The notes under the pieces were generated by a model. The model was not told the DNA's origin, did no database searches, and worked only from the letters and a program-made list of their open reading frames with translations. Shown here piece after piece: positions 34,860-41,715 of a stretch of 46,382 nt of DNA (within the stretch, counting starts at the first letter, position 1; every line of letters starts with the position of its first letter). A program made the translations under genes and the position numbers. The DNA is from Candidatus Bathyarchaeota archaeon (lineage in GTDB: Archaea > Thermoproteota > Bathyarchaeia > Bathyarchaeales > Bathyarchaeaceae), in assembly GCA_029882515.1 (NCBI GenBank), contig JAOUKN010000003.1, positions 1 to 46,382 of the forward strand, in the 5' to 3' direction.

Positions 34860-35032
34860 AAACGTAATGTTCGTACTCCCACAACCTTCACAAATTCTTT
34901 CTTTGCCCTTCTTTCTAACTCATTGCCAACATTCTGCGTGTTTGTGCACTTCACACGTTGTAAGAAGCCATCTTTTTGGCCCGAGAGATGAGGTATCCCC
35001 TTTTTTGTTATTAAAGTGTTTCCAACGCACAC
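34832..35032 (-). pseudogene. Possible remnant of a nuclease-like gene (66 codons)
   Basis: Opens at GTG 35032 and overlaps the start of the membrane-protein gene at 34859. The stretch NVGNELERRAKKEFVKV resembles the first helix of Hjc/PDDEXK-type proteins (pattern G-x-x-x-E-R-x-x-x-x-x-x). After it the frame loses that character (VRTLRFWW) and ends. It could be a decayed fragment or a chance resemblance. Confidence 0.2.
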
Positions 35033-35197
35033 AAACTAGAAATGCGCACGCGGTTTGAATACGTCATCAGATATGACAGCGGCGACAAGATATTCCGCAA
35101 AAGGAAGTACCCGTTGCACCCTAAAGTCAAAAGTTGTAGTTTATAATTTTATATCAAGTCAAATTGTTGACAAGAATAAATATCAAGATCATATTTT
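34860..35197. other. 338-bp stretch with no confident gene
   Basis: Holds two weak candidates described separately: a minus-strand frame at 34832-35032 that looks like a gene remnant, and a plus-strand ORF at 35042-35146. The right end (about 35140-35200) is AT-rich. No RNA gene or repeat was seen. Confidence 0.6.
35042..35146 (+). CDS. Possible leaderless 34-residue ORF
   Basis: ATG at 35042, stop TAA at 35144-35146. A TTATTAAAG element about 25-33 bases upstream would give a leaderless message. The peptide begins MRTRFEYVIRYDSGDKIFRK, basic and strand-like. There is no ribosome site and no known family. Confidence 0.22.
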   Translation: MRTRFEYVIRYDSGDKIFRKRKYPLHPKVKSCSL

Positions 35198-35467
35198 TCA
35201 TTTCTTAATTGTCTTCTGATGTTTCAAACACCATTTCGTCTTAACGAGTTTGCCATTTTCGCTGAAAAATTCACACCCGCATGGCATCTTCAGTACTCGG
35301 GCATCAAGAAGTTCAGGTGATTTGTCCAATACCTTCTCGTCTTGTTTTTCCCAATACATTCGTTTCAGAGCCTTCTCTGCGCATTCAGCATTACAGTAAC
35401 TCCGTCGAGTCGAAGGAAGCTTGGCTCCACAAAATTTACAGCGTCTCTCTTTCAACACAGTCACCAC
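35198..35467 (-). CDS. Small zinc-ribbon protein (89 aa)
   Basis: The N-terminal half has CKFCGAKLPSTRRSYCNAEC, a CxxC...CxxxC zinc site like those of FCS/MYM-type ribbons. The C-terminal half has MPCGCEFF and KWCLKHQ, a second possible metal site. The frame starts at GTG 35467; a TTG four codons in (after GGTGA) is a plausible alternative. It is divergent from alaX across about 130 bp. RNA or DNA binding is a reasonable guess, not shown. Confidence 0.7.
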   Translation of the reverse strand: MVTVLKERRCKFCGAKLPSTRRSYCNAECAEKALKRMYWEKQDEKVLDKSPELLDARVLKMPCGCEFFSENGKLVKTKWCLKHQKTIKK

Positions 35468-35544
35468 TTAACGAAGGATCCCAAGATTCGTCTCTAGCAA
35501 GGTAACTCCTCTTCACTCGAATCTTGTTCATATAATTTGATATA

Positions 35545-35595
35545 TAGTTTTTATACGCTAAAACCTACTAGCGAAAATAGAAATAATTGGGAGCA
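35545..35595 (+). promoter_or_regulatory. Promoter and ribosome site for alaX
   Basis: TTTTTATACGC (about 35548-35560) fits box A, and GGGAG lies about eight bases before the ATG at 35601. AT-rich elements facing the other way (about 35520-35545) may serve the zinc-ribbon gene. Confidence 0.4.
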
Positions 35596-35600
35596 TTAAC

Positions 35601-36356
35601 ATGTCTGAAGAAACTCCGCTTACCCATCTTCTATATTACAAAGATGCTTACCTCAAAGAATTTGACGCCAAAATCTTGAAAATTCAAAACACAAACGAAG
35701 AATACCATATGGTGTTAGATCAAACCGCCTTCTATCCACTAGGAGGAGGCCAACCCGCAGACACTGGCATCATCAAAAAAGAAAAGAGAGAAATCAAGGT
35801 TTCAGATGCTAGGATGCTTAATGGTCGAGTAATCCACATTGCTAAAGAAGTGGTGGGAGAAATCAAGGAAGGAGACCACGTAGAAGGCGTCATTGATTGG
35901 GATCGCAGATACGCCTTGATGCTTAATCACACAGCCGCTCATTTGATGTCGGAAGCTCTCCGAAAAGTAACCGGACTTCCTATGAAGATAGTTGGCTCTG
36001 GAATTGACGCTGAAAAGGTTCGACTAGACTTAGCCTATGATGGCTCCCTAGGGCCAGCATTACCGCAAATCGAAAAAATCGCCAATGACATCATTAGGGA
36101 AAATAGGGCAGTAATTGCAAAAACAATGCCAAGAAAAATAGCTCAAAGATATGTTGAAAAGTTTCATGAAAGCTTGAAGACTCTGCCGCCTCGAGTGCAG
36201 GAAGTTCGAATTGTGGAGATCAAGGATTTACACGCTTGCGCGTGTGGAGGAACTCATCTAAGAAACACTGGAGAGATAGGAGCAATCAAGATTTTGAAAA
36301 GAAGATCCAAAGGTAAAGGTGTCGAAAGAATTGAGTTTTTGGCGCAAAAGTCTTAA
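35601..36356 (+). CDS. alaX: Alanyl-tRNA editing protein AlaX (251 aa)
   Basis: A free-standing relative of the AlaRS editing domain that hydrolyses mischarged Ser- or Gly-tRNA(Ala). It has the N-terminal glycine-rich domain with YPLGGGQPADTG (about 45-56), the first zinc motif NHTAAHL (H110, H114), and the second CACGGTH (C215, H219), completing the H-x3-H...C-x3-H metal site. Presence of the glycine-rich domain without the C-Ala region fits the AlaX-M type. ATG start, own promoter. Confidence 0.93.
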   Translation: MSEETPLTHLLYYKDAYLKEFDAKILKIQNTNEEYHMVLDQTAFYPLGGGQPADTGIIKKEKREIKVSDARMLNGRVIHIAKEVVGEIKEGDHVEGVIDWDRRYALMLNHTAAHLMSEALRKVTGLPMKIVGSGIDAEKVRLDLAYDGSLGPALPQIEKIANDIIRENRAVIAKTMPRKIAQRYVEKFHESLKTLPPRVQEVRIVEIKDLHACACGGTHLRNTGEIGAIKILKRRSKGKGVERIEFLAQKS

Positions 36357-36377
36357 GTCTAGATGATAACAGCTTTT

Positions 36378-36452
36378 ACTGGATGATGAATAAGAGAGTT
36401 AGCAGAGCTGTAGAGCTGTGATAAGAAACTCTCGACGGGCGATCTGACACTA
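36378..36452 (+). ncRNA. Candidate C/D box guide RNA aimed at 16S rRNA C1402
   Basis: Lies in the gap between alaX and purA. Box C ATGATGA is exact at 36383-36389 and box D CTGA at 36444-36447. A degenerate inner pair is present: CTGT (36408-36411) as D' and GTGATAA (36418-36424) as C'. The D guide contains CGACGGGCG (36433-36441), which pairs with CGCCCGUCG of helix 44 in 16S rRNA. Counting five bases up from box D, the base opposite is C1402 (E. coli numbering), which carries a 2'-O-methyl group in bacteria and in the equivalent eukaryotic site. The spacers (18-19 nt) are longer than the usual archaeal 12, and the closing stem is weak. Confidence 0.45.
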
Positions 36453-36496
36453 CTATTTGAGATAGAATATACAAAAAGAGTTATCTACTTCCTTAA

Positions 36497-36531
36497 AATT
36501 TAAATAATTATGCCTATAAACGACTGAGGGA
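36497..36531 (+). promoter_or_regulatory. Promoter and ribosome site for purA
   Basis: AATTTAAATAA at 36497-36507 fits box A; GAGGG at 36526-36530 supports the GTG start at 36538. Confidence 0.4.
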
Positions 36532-36537
36532 AAAGAC

Positions 36538-37542
36538 GTGTCATGCACAGTGGTTGTTTGTGGTTTCTTTGGAGACACCGGCAAAGGAAAAATCATTTCG
36601 TACCTTGCTCCAAGAGATAAAGTTGCTGTCACTGTGAGAGCTGGTGTTGGTCCAAATGCAGGCCATACCGTGGTTCACGAAGGAAGAGAGTATAAGTTGC
36701 GGATGCTTCCCAGTGCCTTTGTCTATGACAGATGTCGCCTGTTGATAGGGCCTGGTGTTCTCATTAATCCCCAAATTCTAGTGAGAGAGGTTCAATTAAC
36801 AAATTCTCAAAATAGGGTTGGTGTTGATCCCCAATGTGCAATTATAGAATCGAAACATATTCAGGTTGACAGAAAGGGAGAACTTGCTGAAAAGATAAAG
36901 ACGACTGGAACTGGCACTGGACCATGTAATGCTGAAAGAGCACTTCGAACAGTCAAACTCGCCCGTGACATGCCTGACCTAAAGAATTATCTGACAGACG
37001 TTCCTCAAGAAGTGAATGAAGCACTCAATGACAGAAAGAATGTGTTGATTGAGGGCACTCAGGGAACATACCTTTCCTTGTATCATGGAACGTATCCCTA
37101 TTGCACATCTAAAGACGTAACAGCCTCAGCCGCGTGTTCAGATGTAGGAATTGGGCCCACGAGAGTTAACGATGTAGTTCTCGTCTTCAAGACTTATACC
37201 ACTCGAGTGGGAGGGGGACCCCTTCCAAACGAACTCTCCCAGGAGGAAGCAGAAAAGAGAGGATGGGCAGAAGTGGCAACGGTGACTGGAAGAATACGAA
37301 GAGCAGCACCCTTTAACTATGACCTAGCAAAAAGAGCGGTTATGCTAAATGGAGCTACACAAGCTGCAGTGACAAAGATCGATATAGTATACCCAGAATG
37401 CAAAGGAGTTCAATCCTATGAAGAACTATCACAACAGGCGAAGACTTTCATTAAAAAAATTGAAAAAGAAATAAAAGTGCCAGTGACATTGATTGGAACA
37501 GGACCGGGCACCTGGGAAATTGTAGATAGGAGAAATGTTTGA
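36538..37542 (+). CDS. purA: Adenylosuccinate synthetase (334 aa, short archaeal form)
   Basis: Joins IMP and aspartate with GTP in the first committed step to AMP. The N-terminus has GFFGDTGKGK in place of the usual QWGDEGKGK, but keeps the general base Asp (D13) and the lysines of the P-loop; NAGHTV keeps the catalytic His (H43). Further motifs: TGTGTGP, EGTQGTYLSLYHGTYP, RVGGGPLPNEL and TKIDIV. At 334 residues it matches the archaeal class that lacks some bacterial segments (bacterial about 430). GTG start. It overlaps the following eL22-like gene by four bases, tying a purine gene to a ribosomal one. Confidence 0.95.
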   Translation: MSCTVVVCGFFGDTGKGKIISYLAPRDKVAVTVRAGVGPNAGHTVVHEGREYKLRMLPSAFVYDRCRLLIGPGVLINPQILVREVQLTNSQNRVGVDPQCAIIESKHIQVDRKGELAEKIKTTGTGTGPCNAERALRTVKLARDMPDLKNYLTDVPQEVNEALNDRKNVLIEGTQGTYLSLYHGTYPYCTSKDVTASAACSDVGIGPTRVNDVVLVFKTYTTRVGGGPLPNELSQEEAEKRGWAEVATVTGRIRRAAPFNYDLAKRAVMLNGATQAAVTKIDIVYPECKGVQSYEELSQQAKTFIKKIEKEIKVPVTLIGTGPGTWEIVDRRNV

Positions 37543-37835
37543 CCATGTCAAAAATTGGAATTGATATATCTGAACTGCGAACAGGAGACGGTGATGAAGT
37601 CATAGAAGCCCTTGCAGAGTTTCTTAGAGACAAAGTGAAAGCCGAAATAGATGTTACAAGTGGCGAGATCATTTTAGAGTATGAGGAAACAAAGGAGGCT
37701 CCATCTAAAGCCCATCTTCGAGTGCTTCTTCGAAAATTCTTACATAAAGAAGAATTGAAAGAATGGTTCCGCGTGATTGCTGGCAAAGAAAAGGCTTTCA
37801 TTATAAAAGAGAAACGAAGAGTCACAGGAGAATAA
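37539..37835 (+). CDS. eL22-like ribosomal protein (98 aa)
   Basis: Small basic protein. Its second half, HLRVLLRKFLHKEELKEWFR (60-79) followed by VIAGKEKAF, lines up with the hallmark of eukaryotic eL22 ([20 protein letters not shown] then VVANSKESY). The N-terminal part also matches in order: a short strand, a helix ending in AEFLRDKVK (eL22 FEQFLQERIK), then IILEYEE at the position of eL22 VTIERSK. It is missing only the acidic and lysine tails of the eukaryotic form. A TTG at 37539 (AGGAG six bases upstream) overlaps the purA stop; an ATG at 37545 is the alternative. eL22 is typical of eukaryotic 60S subunits and has been reported in Asgard archaea. Confidence 0.75.
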   Translation: MTMSKIGIDISELRTGDGDEVIEALAEFLRDKVKAEIDVTSGEIILEYEETKEAPSKAHLRVLLRKFLHKEELKEWFRVIAGKEKAFIIKEKRRVTGE

Positions 37836-37865
37836 TAATATTGGGAACGCAAGATCAACGACAAT

Positions 37866-38240
37866 TTATTGACGCTTTTTCTCAAGAAAATTCTGCACCT
37901 TTAGAAGATGGCCACGGGCTAGCCATATGTTCTTGTGGGCTTCCGGAAGGTTGCCATTCTCAAAATCAGTTTGAGCCTTTTTAAGCAATTCTTGTGTAGA
38001 AGCGATTACGGGTGCAAATTCGAGCCCCTTTGATTTTAGGTTACCTTTCCATGAATGATTTTGATCTTCGTTTTGTCGTAGGATAGAGAAAAGGAAAAGA
38101 GCGTATTCCAGTTCTGCAGATGCTTTCCAAATCTGGTTCTCTAGCGCGTCTCGATTGTTTTCTGCAATGGATTTTTTGGAGTTTTCAAGATGTTTCATCG
38201 TTGATAGAATAGCCTTTGTTATCTTTTTTTCTAGTGCCAT
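37866..38240 (-). CDS. Alpha-helical protein of unknown function (124 aa)
   Basis: ATG start. Nearly all helix: MALEKKITKAILSTMKHLEN, then ASAELEYALFLFSILRQ, and ELLKKAQTDFENGNLPEAHK at the C-terminal side, the last being similar to a TPR-like helical hairpin. No transmembrane span or catalytic motif. It converges on the eL22-like gene with a 30-bp gap. A HEPN-like helical bundle was considered, but no Rx4-6H motif is present. Confidence 0.6.
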   Translation of the reverse strand: MALEKKITKAILSTMKHLENSKKSIAENNRDALENQIWKASAELEYALFLFSILRQNEDQNHSWKGNLKSKGLEFAPVIASTQELLKKAQTDFENGNLPEAHKNIWLARGHLLKVQNFLEKKRQ

Positions 38241-38384
38241 TCTTAATCCCTAATGCCTTGAAATATTAGTGTCACAATGTAGCGAATATACCAAGTCTCT
38301 CTTCTTTTAACAATTTCCTTACTGAGAATCTTCCGTTAATTTTTTCTTTTGCCACGAAATTACTACAAGCAAATGCGATGACCT

Positions 38385-39260
38385 ATGCAAAGACCTATTT
38401 TCACAGTAGTAACAACTGCAAAGAATGAGAAGAACAAAGATGTATTAAGAGAGACTTTTGAGAATTGGGAACGTGCAACTGAGCCATTTGGTAGAAGTGT
38501 TGAGTTCATCGTAGTGGATGCTGGGGGAAATACTGAGCTACCATGGACGGACTTGACAAATATTGTATCCTCTGAAGAATATAAGAGATATAAGGAAGAA
38601 CTTTACCGTTCCAAAATCATCAAACATCAATGGTGGGATTCCCCTTCCATAGGAAGAAATTGTGGTTTCCGATATGCCAACGGCTGGATAGTTGTTTTTC
38701 AAGATATAGACTCCCTTTTCTCTACAGGCACAGATTTCGACTACGAATACGTTACGGAATTGGATGCTTATGATAACTGGTTCGAAGTAATGTATCAGGC
38801 TTTCAAAAGAAAGAATATTGTGGCAGCCACGCCGTCACTAAGACCAAGGGACAGTAGGAAAATCAGCAGACGATTTGCCGCTATGGGCTTAAATACCTTA
38901 ACTCGCATGTCATTAAAACTTCCTTCAATAAGTGTCCACGATACTATTATGGTAGGGGGAAGTGTTCCAGGATGTAGCATAGCCATGTTACGCGAAATCG
39001 CGGCAAAATTGACTGCAGATGGAACTGGACCCTATGATCCTGAACTGGCCATAGGAGAAGATTACAAGTTGTCAAGAAGGTTAGGGATGTGTGGAAAGGT
39101 GTCTTATGAGAAGAAAGCTGGCATATTTGTTAGGACGCTTAGCAGAGTGAGTGGCGGTTTTGATATCACCAAATCTTTAGTTTACGCTCTTAAGTGGGCG
39201 CCACATTATCTGTTTCCTGGACGATACTGCAAATACCAGAAGCACACACTATCAATGTAA
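38385..39260 (+). CDS. Glycosyltransferase, GT-A fold (GT2-like, 291 aa)
   Basis: Starts IFTVVTTAKNEKNKDVLRET, the nucleotide-sugar-binding strand and helix of GT2 enzymes. FIVVDAGGNT (41-50), SIGRNCGFRYANGWIVVF (88-105) and the metal-binding QDIDS (106-110; DxD) follow in the usual order. The region GEDYKLSRRLGMCG (about 225-238) is the acceptor-side ED motif. No transmembrane span is evident until a weak hydrophobic C-terminus, so it is probably cytoplasmic. It could contribute to the N-glycans that the giant PKD protein seems designed to carry, but there is no direct link. Confidence 0.85.
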   Translation: MQRPIFTVVTTAKNEKNKDVLRETFENWERATEPFGRSVEFIVVDAGGNTELPWTDLTNIVSSEEYKRYKEELYRSKIIKHQWWDSPSIGRNCGFRYANGWIVVFQDIDSLFSTGTDFDYEYVTELDAYDNWFEVMYQAFKRKNIVAATPSLRPRDSRKISRRFAAMGLNTLTRMSLKLPSISVHDTIMVGGSVPGCSIAMLREIAAKLTADGTGPYDPELAIGEDYKLSRRLGMCGKVSYEKKAGIFVRTLSRVSGGFDITKSLVYALKWAPHYLFPGRYCKYQKHTLSM

Positions 39261-39277
39261 AAAAGAAAACTTGAATT

Positions 39278-40672
39278 TTAGGCAGCGCGTGTAAGGGTGT
39301 CTGTCAACGGTTTCGCATTTTTTAGGTTGAAAGCATATCTTTCCCAGTCCCATAAGCTTTTGGCATACCTGCCCTTCCCTCTCCGTCTATTGTATACTCT
39401 GCCTGCTGCCAACCATTCACCGTTCGTTCTCACGTTGATAAGCCCATAATTGGTTTTTTCGTATAACTGAATTCCAACATCTTCAGATTTAAAGTCTACA
39501 CCTTTGAAGGTTGCACCGATCTCTGTCGAGAACAGTAGTGGTCTTTCAATTACATTGGGTGCGTAACGCCCTAAGCTGCCCAAGGGGTTGGCTCTTGGAT
39601 GTCCATAATCAGGTTGGTCACCTGAGGAGACGACGGTCACCCAAGGCTGAATGATTCTGAGGAACTCGGTGGTAAAATCCTGGCTTCCATGATGATTTGC
39701 CTTAAAAACGTGTGCAATGGGGGTCTCCTGTTTGCAGTGCTCTAGAAATTGCTTTTCTGCCTTCTCGTTCATATCTCCACACAACAATATTCGTGCCTTG
39801 CCATACTCGAGCAGAACCGCTACAGAGTTTCCGTTTATGGTCTCGCTTGGACGTCCGAATTTCATGAGTTTAGGCGAGTTCTTACTGTCTAGGTTTATGG
39901 GGTTCAGGAAGCTGATTTTCAATGGTTTCTTTTTATCTAAAACAAGCGGTTCTGTGTTCTGGTCCGCTCGAATGCACTTAAAGTCGATATTGCTCTGCAG
40001 TGCCCTATCTCTTGCCTGTGAAACTGCTTCAACCCACTTTTTGTAGGTTCTAGTTAATTCCCCTGCCTTCGGCTCTAAATCCTCTATATCGCTGTATAAT
40101 TCGACGAGCATTTCTTTCCCTTTAACTTTTTCTTCCTTGCCCAGAACTGGTTTTTTCGTACGCTTAGCTATCCCATTGTGATAGATTGCTTTTACTAACA
40201 CATGGTCGTCATTAAGTAATGGGAATAGCCCACCTGTATGATCCGTGTCACCGTGAGTCATAATTACCGCGTCGAAATCTTTGTGATATTTTTTCAAGTT
40301 ATACTTCCATCTTATGAAACTGTAAGCACTTTTGTCTCGTCCCCCATCTATGAGAATCCTTTTGTCGTCTGCTGTCTGGATGAGGATCGAATCTCCTTGA
40401 CCCACATCGATGAAATAGATTTCAAGAATCCTTTCCTCTCCAATTGAATCACTGGGCACATAGCCTTCTCCACCTCGGAACTTTATCTGTGATTCTTGTC
40501 CCTCCGTTCCAAGACACTTTGTCCAGTCGCCTACGAAAAGATTGGCTACAACTTGTCTTTTCTTTCCTTTCTCGGCTTCACCTGTTGAAATATCATAAGC
40601 TTTCGTTACTAACTTTTTTATCCATCGATAGTCTTTTTGTGCATCTTTTGCCTTCTTCAACGATTTAGACAA
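39278..40672 (-). CDS. ComEC-like metallo-beta-lactamase hydrolase, soluble (464 aa)
   Basis: The core starts at about 84 with IYFIDVGQGDSILIQ and IDGG, typical of the ComEC/Rec2 MBL domain. The metal site is THGDTDHTGG (H140, D142, D144, H145); a later KANHHGSQDF and DYGHPR supply further ligands. No membrane spans are present, unlike full ComEC. The first 80 residues (VVANLFVGDW...FRGGEGYV) may form a small SH3-like module. There is a spacer of about 100 residues between the metal motif and the second half. TTG start with GGAG eight bases away, 40 bp after the DUF1508 gene. The family includes nucleases and phosphodiesterases; substrate unknown. Confidence 0.85.
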   Translation of the reverse strand: MSKSLKKAKDAQKDYRWIKKLVTKAYDISTGEAEKGKKRQVVANLFVGDWTKCLGTEGQESQIKFRGGEGYVPSDSIGEERILEIYFIDVGQGDSILIQTADDKRILIDGGRDKSAYSFIRWKYNLKKYHKDFDAVIMTHGDTDHTGGLFPLLNDDHVLVKAIYHNGIAKRTKKPVLGKEEKVKGKEMLVELYSDIEDLEPKAGELTRTYKKWVEAVSQARDRALQSNIDFKCIRADQNTEPLVLDKKKPLKISFLNPINLDSKNSPKLMKFGRPSETINGNSVAVLLEYGKARILLCGDMNEKAEKQFLEHCKQETPIAHVFKANHHGSQDFTTEFLRIIQPWVTVVSSGDQPDYGHPRANPLGSLGRYAPNVIERPLLFSTEIGATFKGVDFKSEDVGIQLYEKTNYGLINVRTNGEWLAAGRVYNRRRGKGRYAKSLWDWERYAFNLKNAKPLTDTLTRAA

Positions 40673-40712
40673 CAGATCAACTCCGAAATTAGAATGAGCC
40701 GGTGTTGGTTGT

Positions 40713-40901
40713 TTATTCCCCTGTGAGGTCTTGGATTATTGCTTTGGGAGCGTTTTCTCTGACAGACGCTATGCCATTTTTGCAGCCATCTTTTGATGTG
40801 TATCCTTCACTCACAGATATTATCTCGCCATTTGGTGCTCTTAACCTAAATCTGTATTCGCCAGCAGTATCTTTGTAAATTTCAAATTGTGCTTCAGGCA
40901 T
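40713..40901 (-). CDS. DUF1508 / YegP-like small protein (62 aa)
   Basis: Start placed at the ATG at 40901; the frame is open three codons further to a GTG. It contains FEIYKDTAGEYRFRLRAPNG and SEGYTSKDGCKNGIASVREN, the two hallmark segments of the DUF1508 (UPF0339) repeat, with a single copy here. It lies upstream of the MBL gene on the same strand and probably forms an operon with it. Its function is not established. Confidence 0.88.
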   Translation of the reverse strand: MPEAQFEIYKDTAGEYRFRLRAPNGEIISVSEGYTSKDGCKNGIASVRENAPKAIIQDLTGE

Positions 40902-40919
40902 GATTCTCACTTCTCACTA

Positions 40920-40941
40920 TTCATTCAACAATTCATTCAAC
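40920..40941 (-). repeat. Short direct repeat upstream of the DUF1508 gene
   Basis: TTCATTCAAC occurs at 40920-40929 and again at 40932-40941, a 12-bp period, between a possible box A (CTTAAATA, minus strand, about 40961-40968) and the ATG at 40901. It could be an operator. Confidence 0.35.
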
Positions 40942-41167
40942 TATCTATTGCTTTTTTTCTTATTTAAGACTTTCAATTCCCAATGGAACTACAGCTACGC
41001 GGGCTTGTACGTTACCTTTCAGGAGAACAGCTTTGGAAAATAGCCAATATATCATCTGATATATCAAAAAGGCTAAGTGTCAGTGAAAATAGTACTTACC
41101 ATAATTACTCTACATGTGTAAAGTATTTATCCTCGCTCTGTGATATATATATTTGTGGTGAGAAAAA

Positions 41168-41662
41168 ATGCCGGAACAGATCGTGAAACAGGAAAGCAAG
41201 AGTTTAAGCCAATTGGCTGCTGACGATGAAAAATTCTATCAGAATACAACCTTCTATTCAAAGAAACACACCTGGGCAAAGGTGACTTCAAACTGGACTA
41301 TACAAGTTGGACTAACTGACTTTGCTATACAACATCTAAAAGCTCTCGCCAAAATCTACACTGATGACGAAAACTCTATTGTCAGGATACTAGAACCATT
41401 CGGAGTTGCTGAAACATGGATGTTCATGTTTGATTTATACTCGCCGGTAGCTGGTCGAATTGTCAAGATTAACAGAGGAGTACTAGAGAATGAAGGAAAG
41501 CTCTTGGCGCCTGATTGTAGAACTTGGTTAATTGAAGTCTCTCCTATAGATCATAATGCTCTCATTGCTGAACTGGGTTTATTGTTGAAAGAAGCTGGAT
41601 ACAAAGAGTATCTTGAGGACGTTAAGAAAAAAATTCTACCCAAACTTGGACATCTCTGTTAG
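41168..41662 (+). CDS. GcvH-like protein lacking the lipoyl lysine (164 aa)
   Basis: Similar to glycine-cleavage H protein: FYSKKHTWAKV (GcvH YTKEHEWVKV), VGLTDFAIQHL (VGITDYAQEQL), and DLYSPVAGRIVKINRGVLEN (DVYAPVSGEIVEVNEALEEN), then WLIEVSP. In GcvH the lipoyl lysine lies in ESVKA, nine residues before the YAPV region; here the same place reads ETWMF, so the lysine is Met85. It also has about 25 extra N-terminal residues and a C-terminal helix with a terminal cysteine. It therefore cannot carry lipoate in the usual way. ATG start with GGTGAG; box A TATATATATTT near 41143-41153. No other glycine-cleavage gene is in view. Confidence 0.8.
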   Translation: MPEQIVKQESKSLSQLAADDEKFYQNTTFYSKKHTWAKVTSNWTIQVGLTDFAIQHLKALAKIYTDDENSIVRILEPFGVAETWMFMFDLYSPVAGRIVKINRGVLENEGKLLAPDCRTWLIEVSPIDHNALIAELGLLLKEAGYKEYLEDVKKKILPKLGHLC

Positions 41663-41715
41663 ATCTTATTGTGAAACTCAATATCTCTCTTTTTTGCGCG
41701 CTCCTTGCTTGTATG

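Noticed and set aside
37866-38240. HEPN toxin-like reading of the helical protein
   Set aside because: No Rx4-6H catalytic motif and no adjacent nucleotidyltransferase partner.
40983-41186. Plus-strand frame of 67 codons before the GcvH-like gene
   Set aside because: The first 30 residues look coding-like, but the nearest AT-rich element is too close for a start point before the ATG, there is no ribosome site, and the frame runs through the promoter and start of the next gene.
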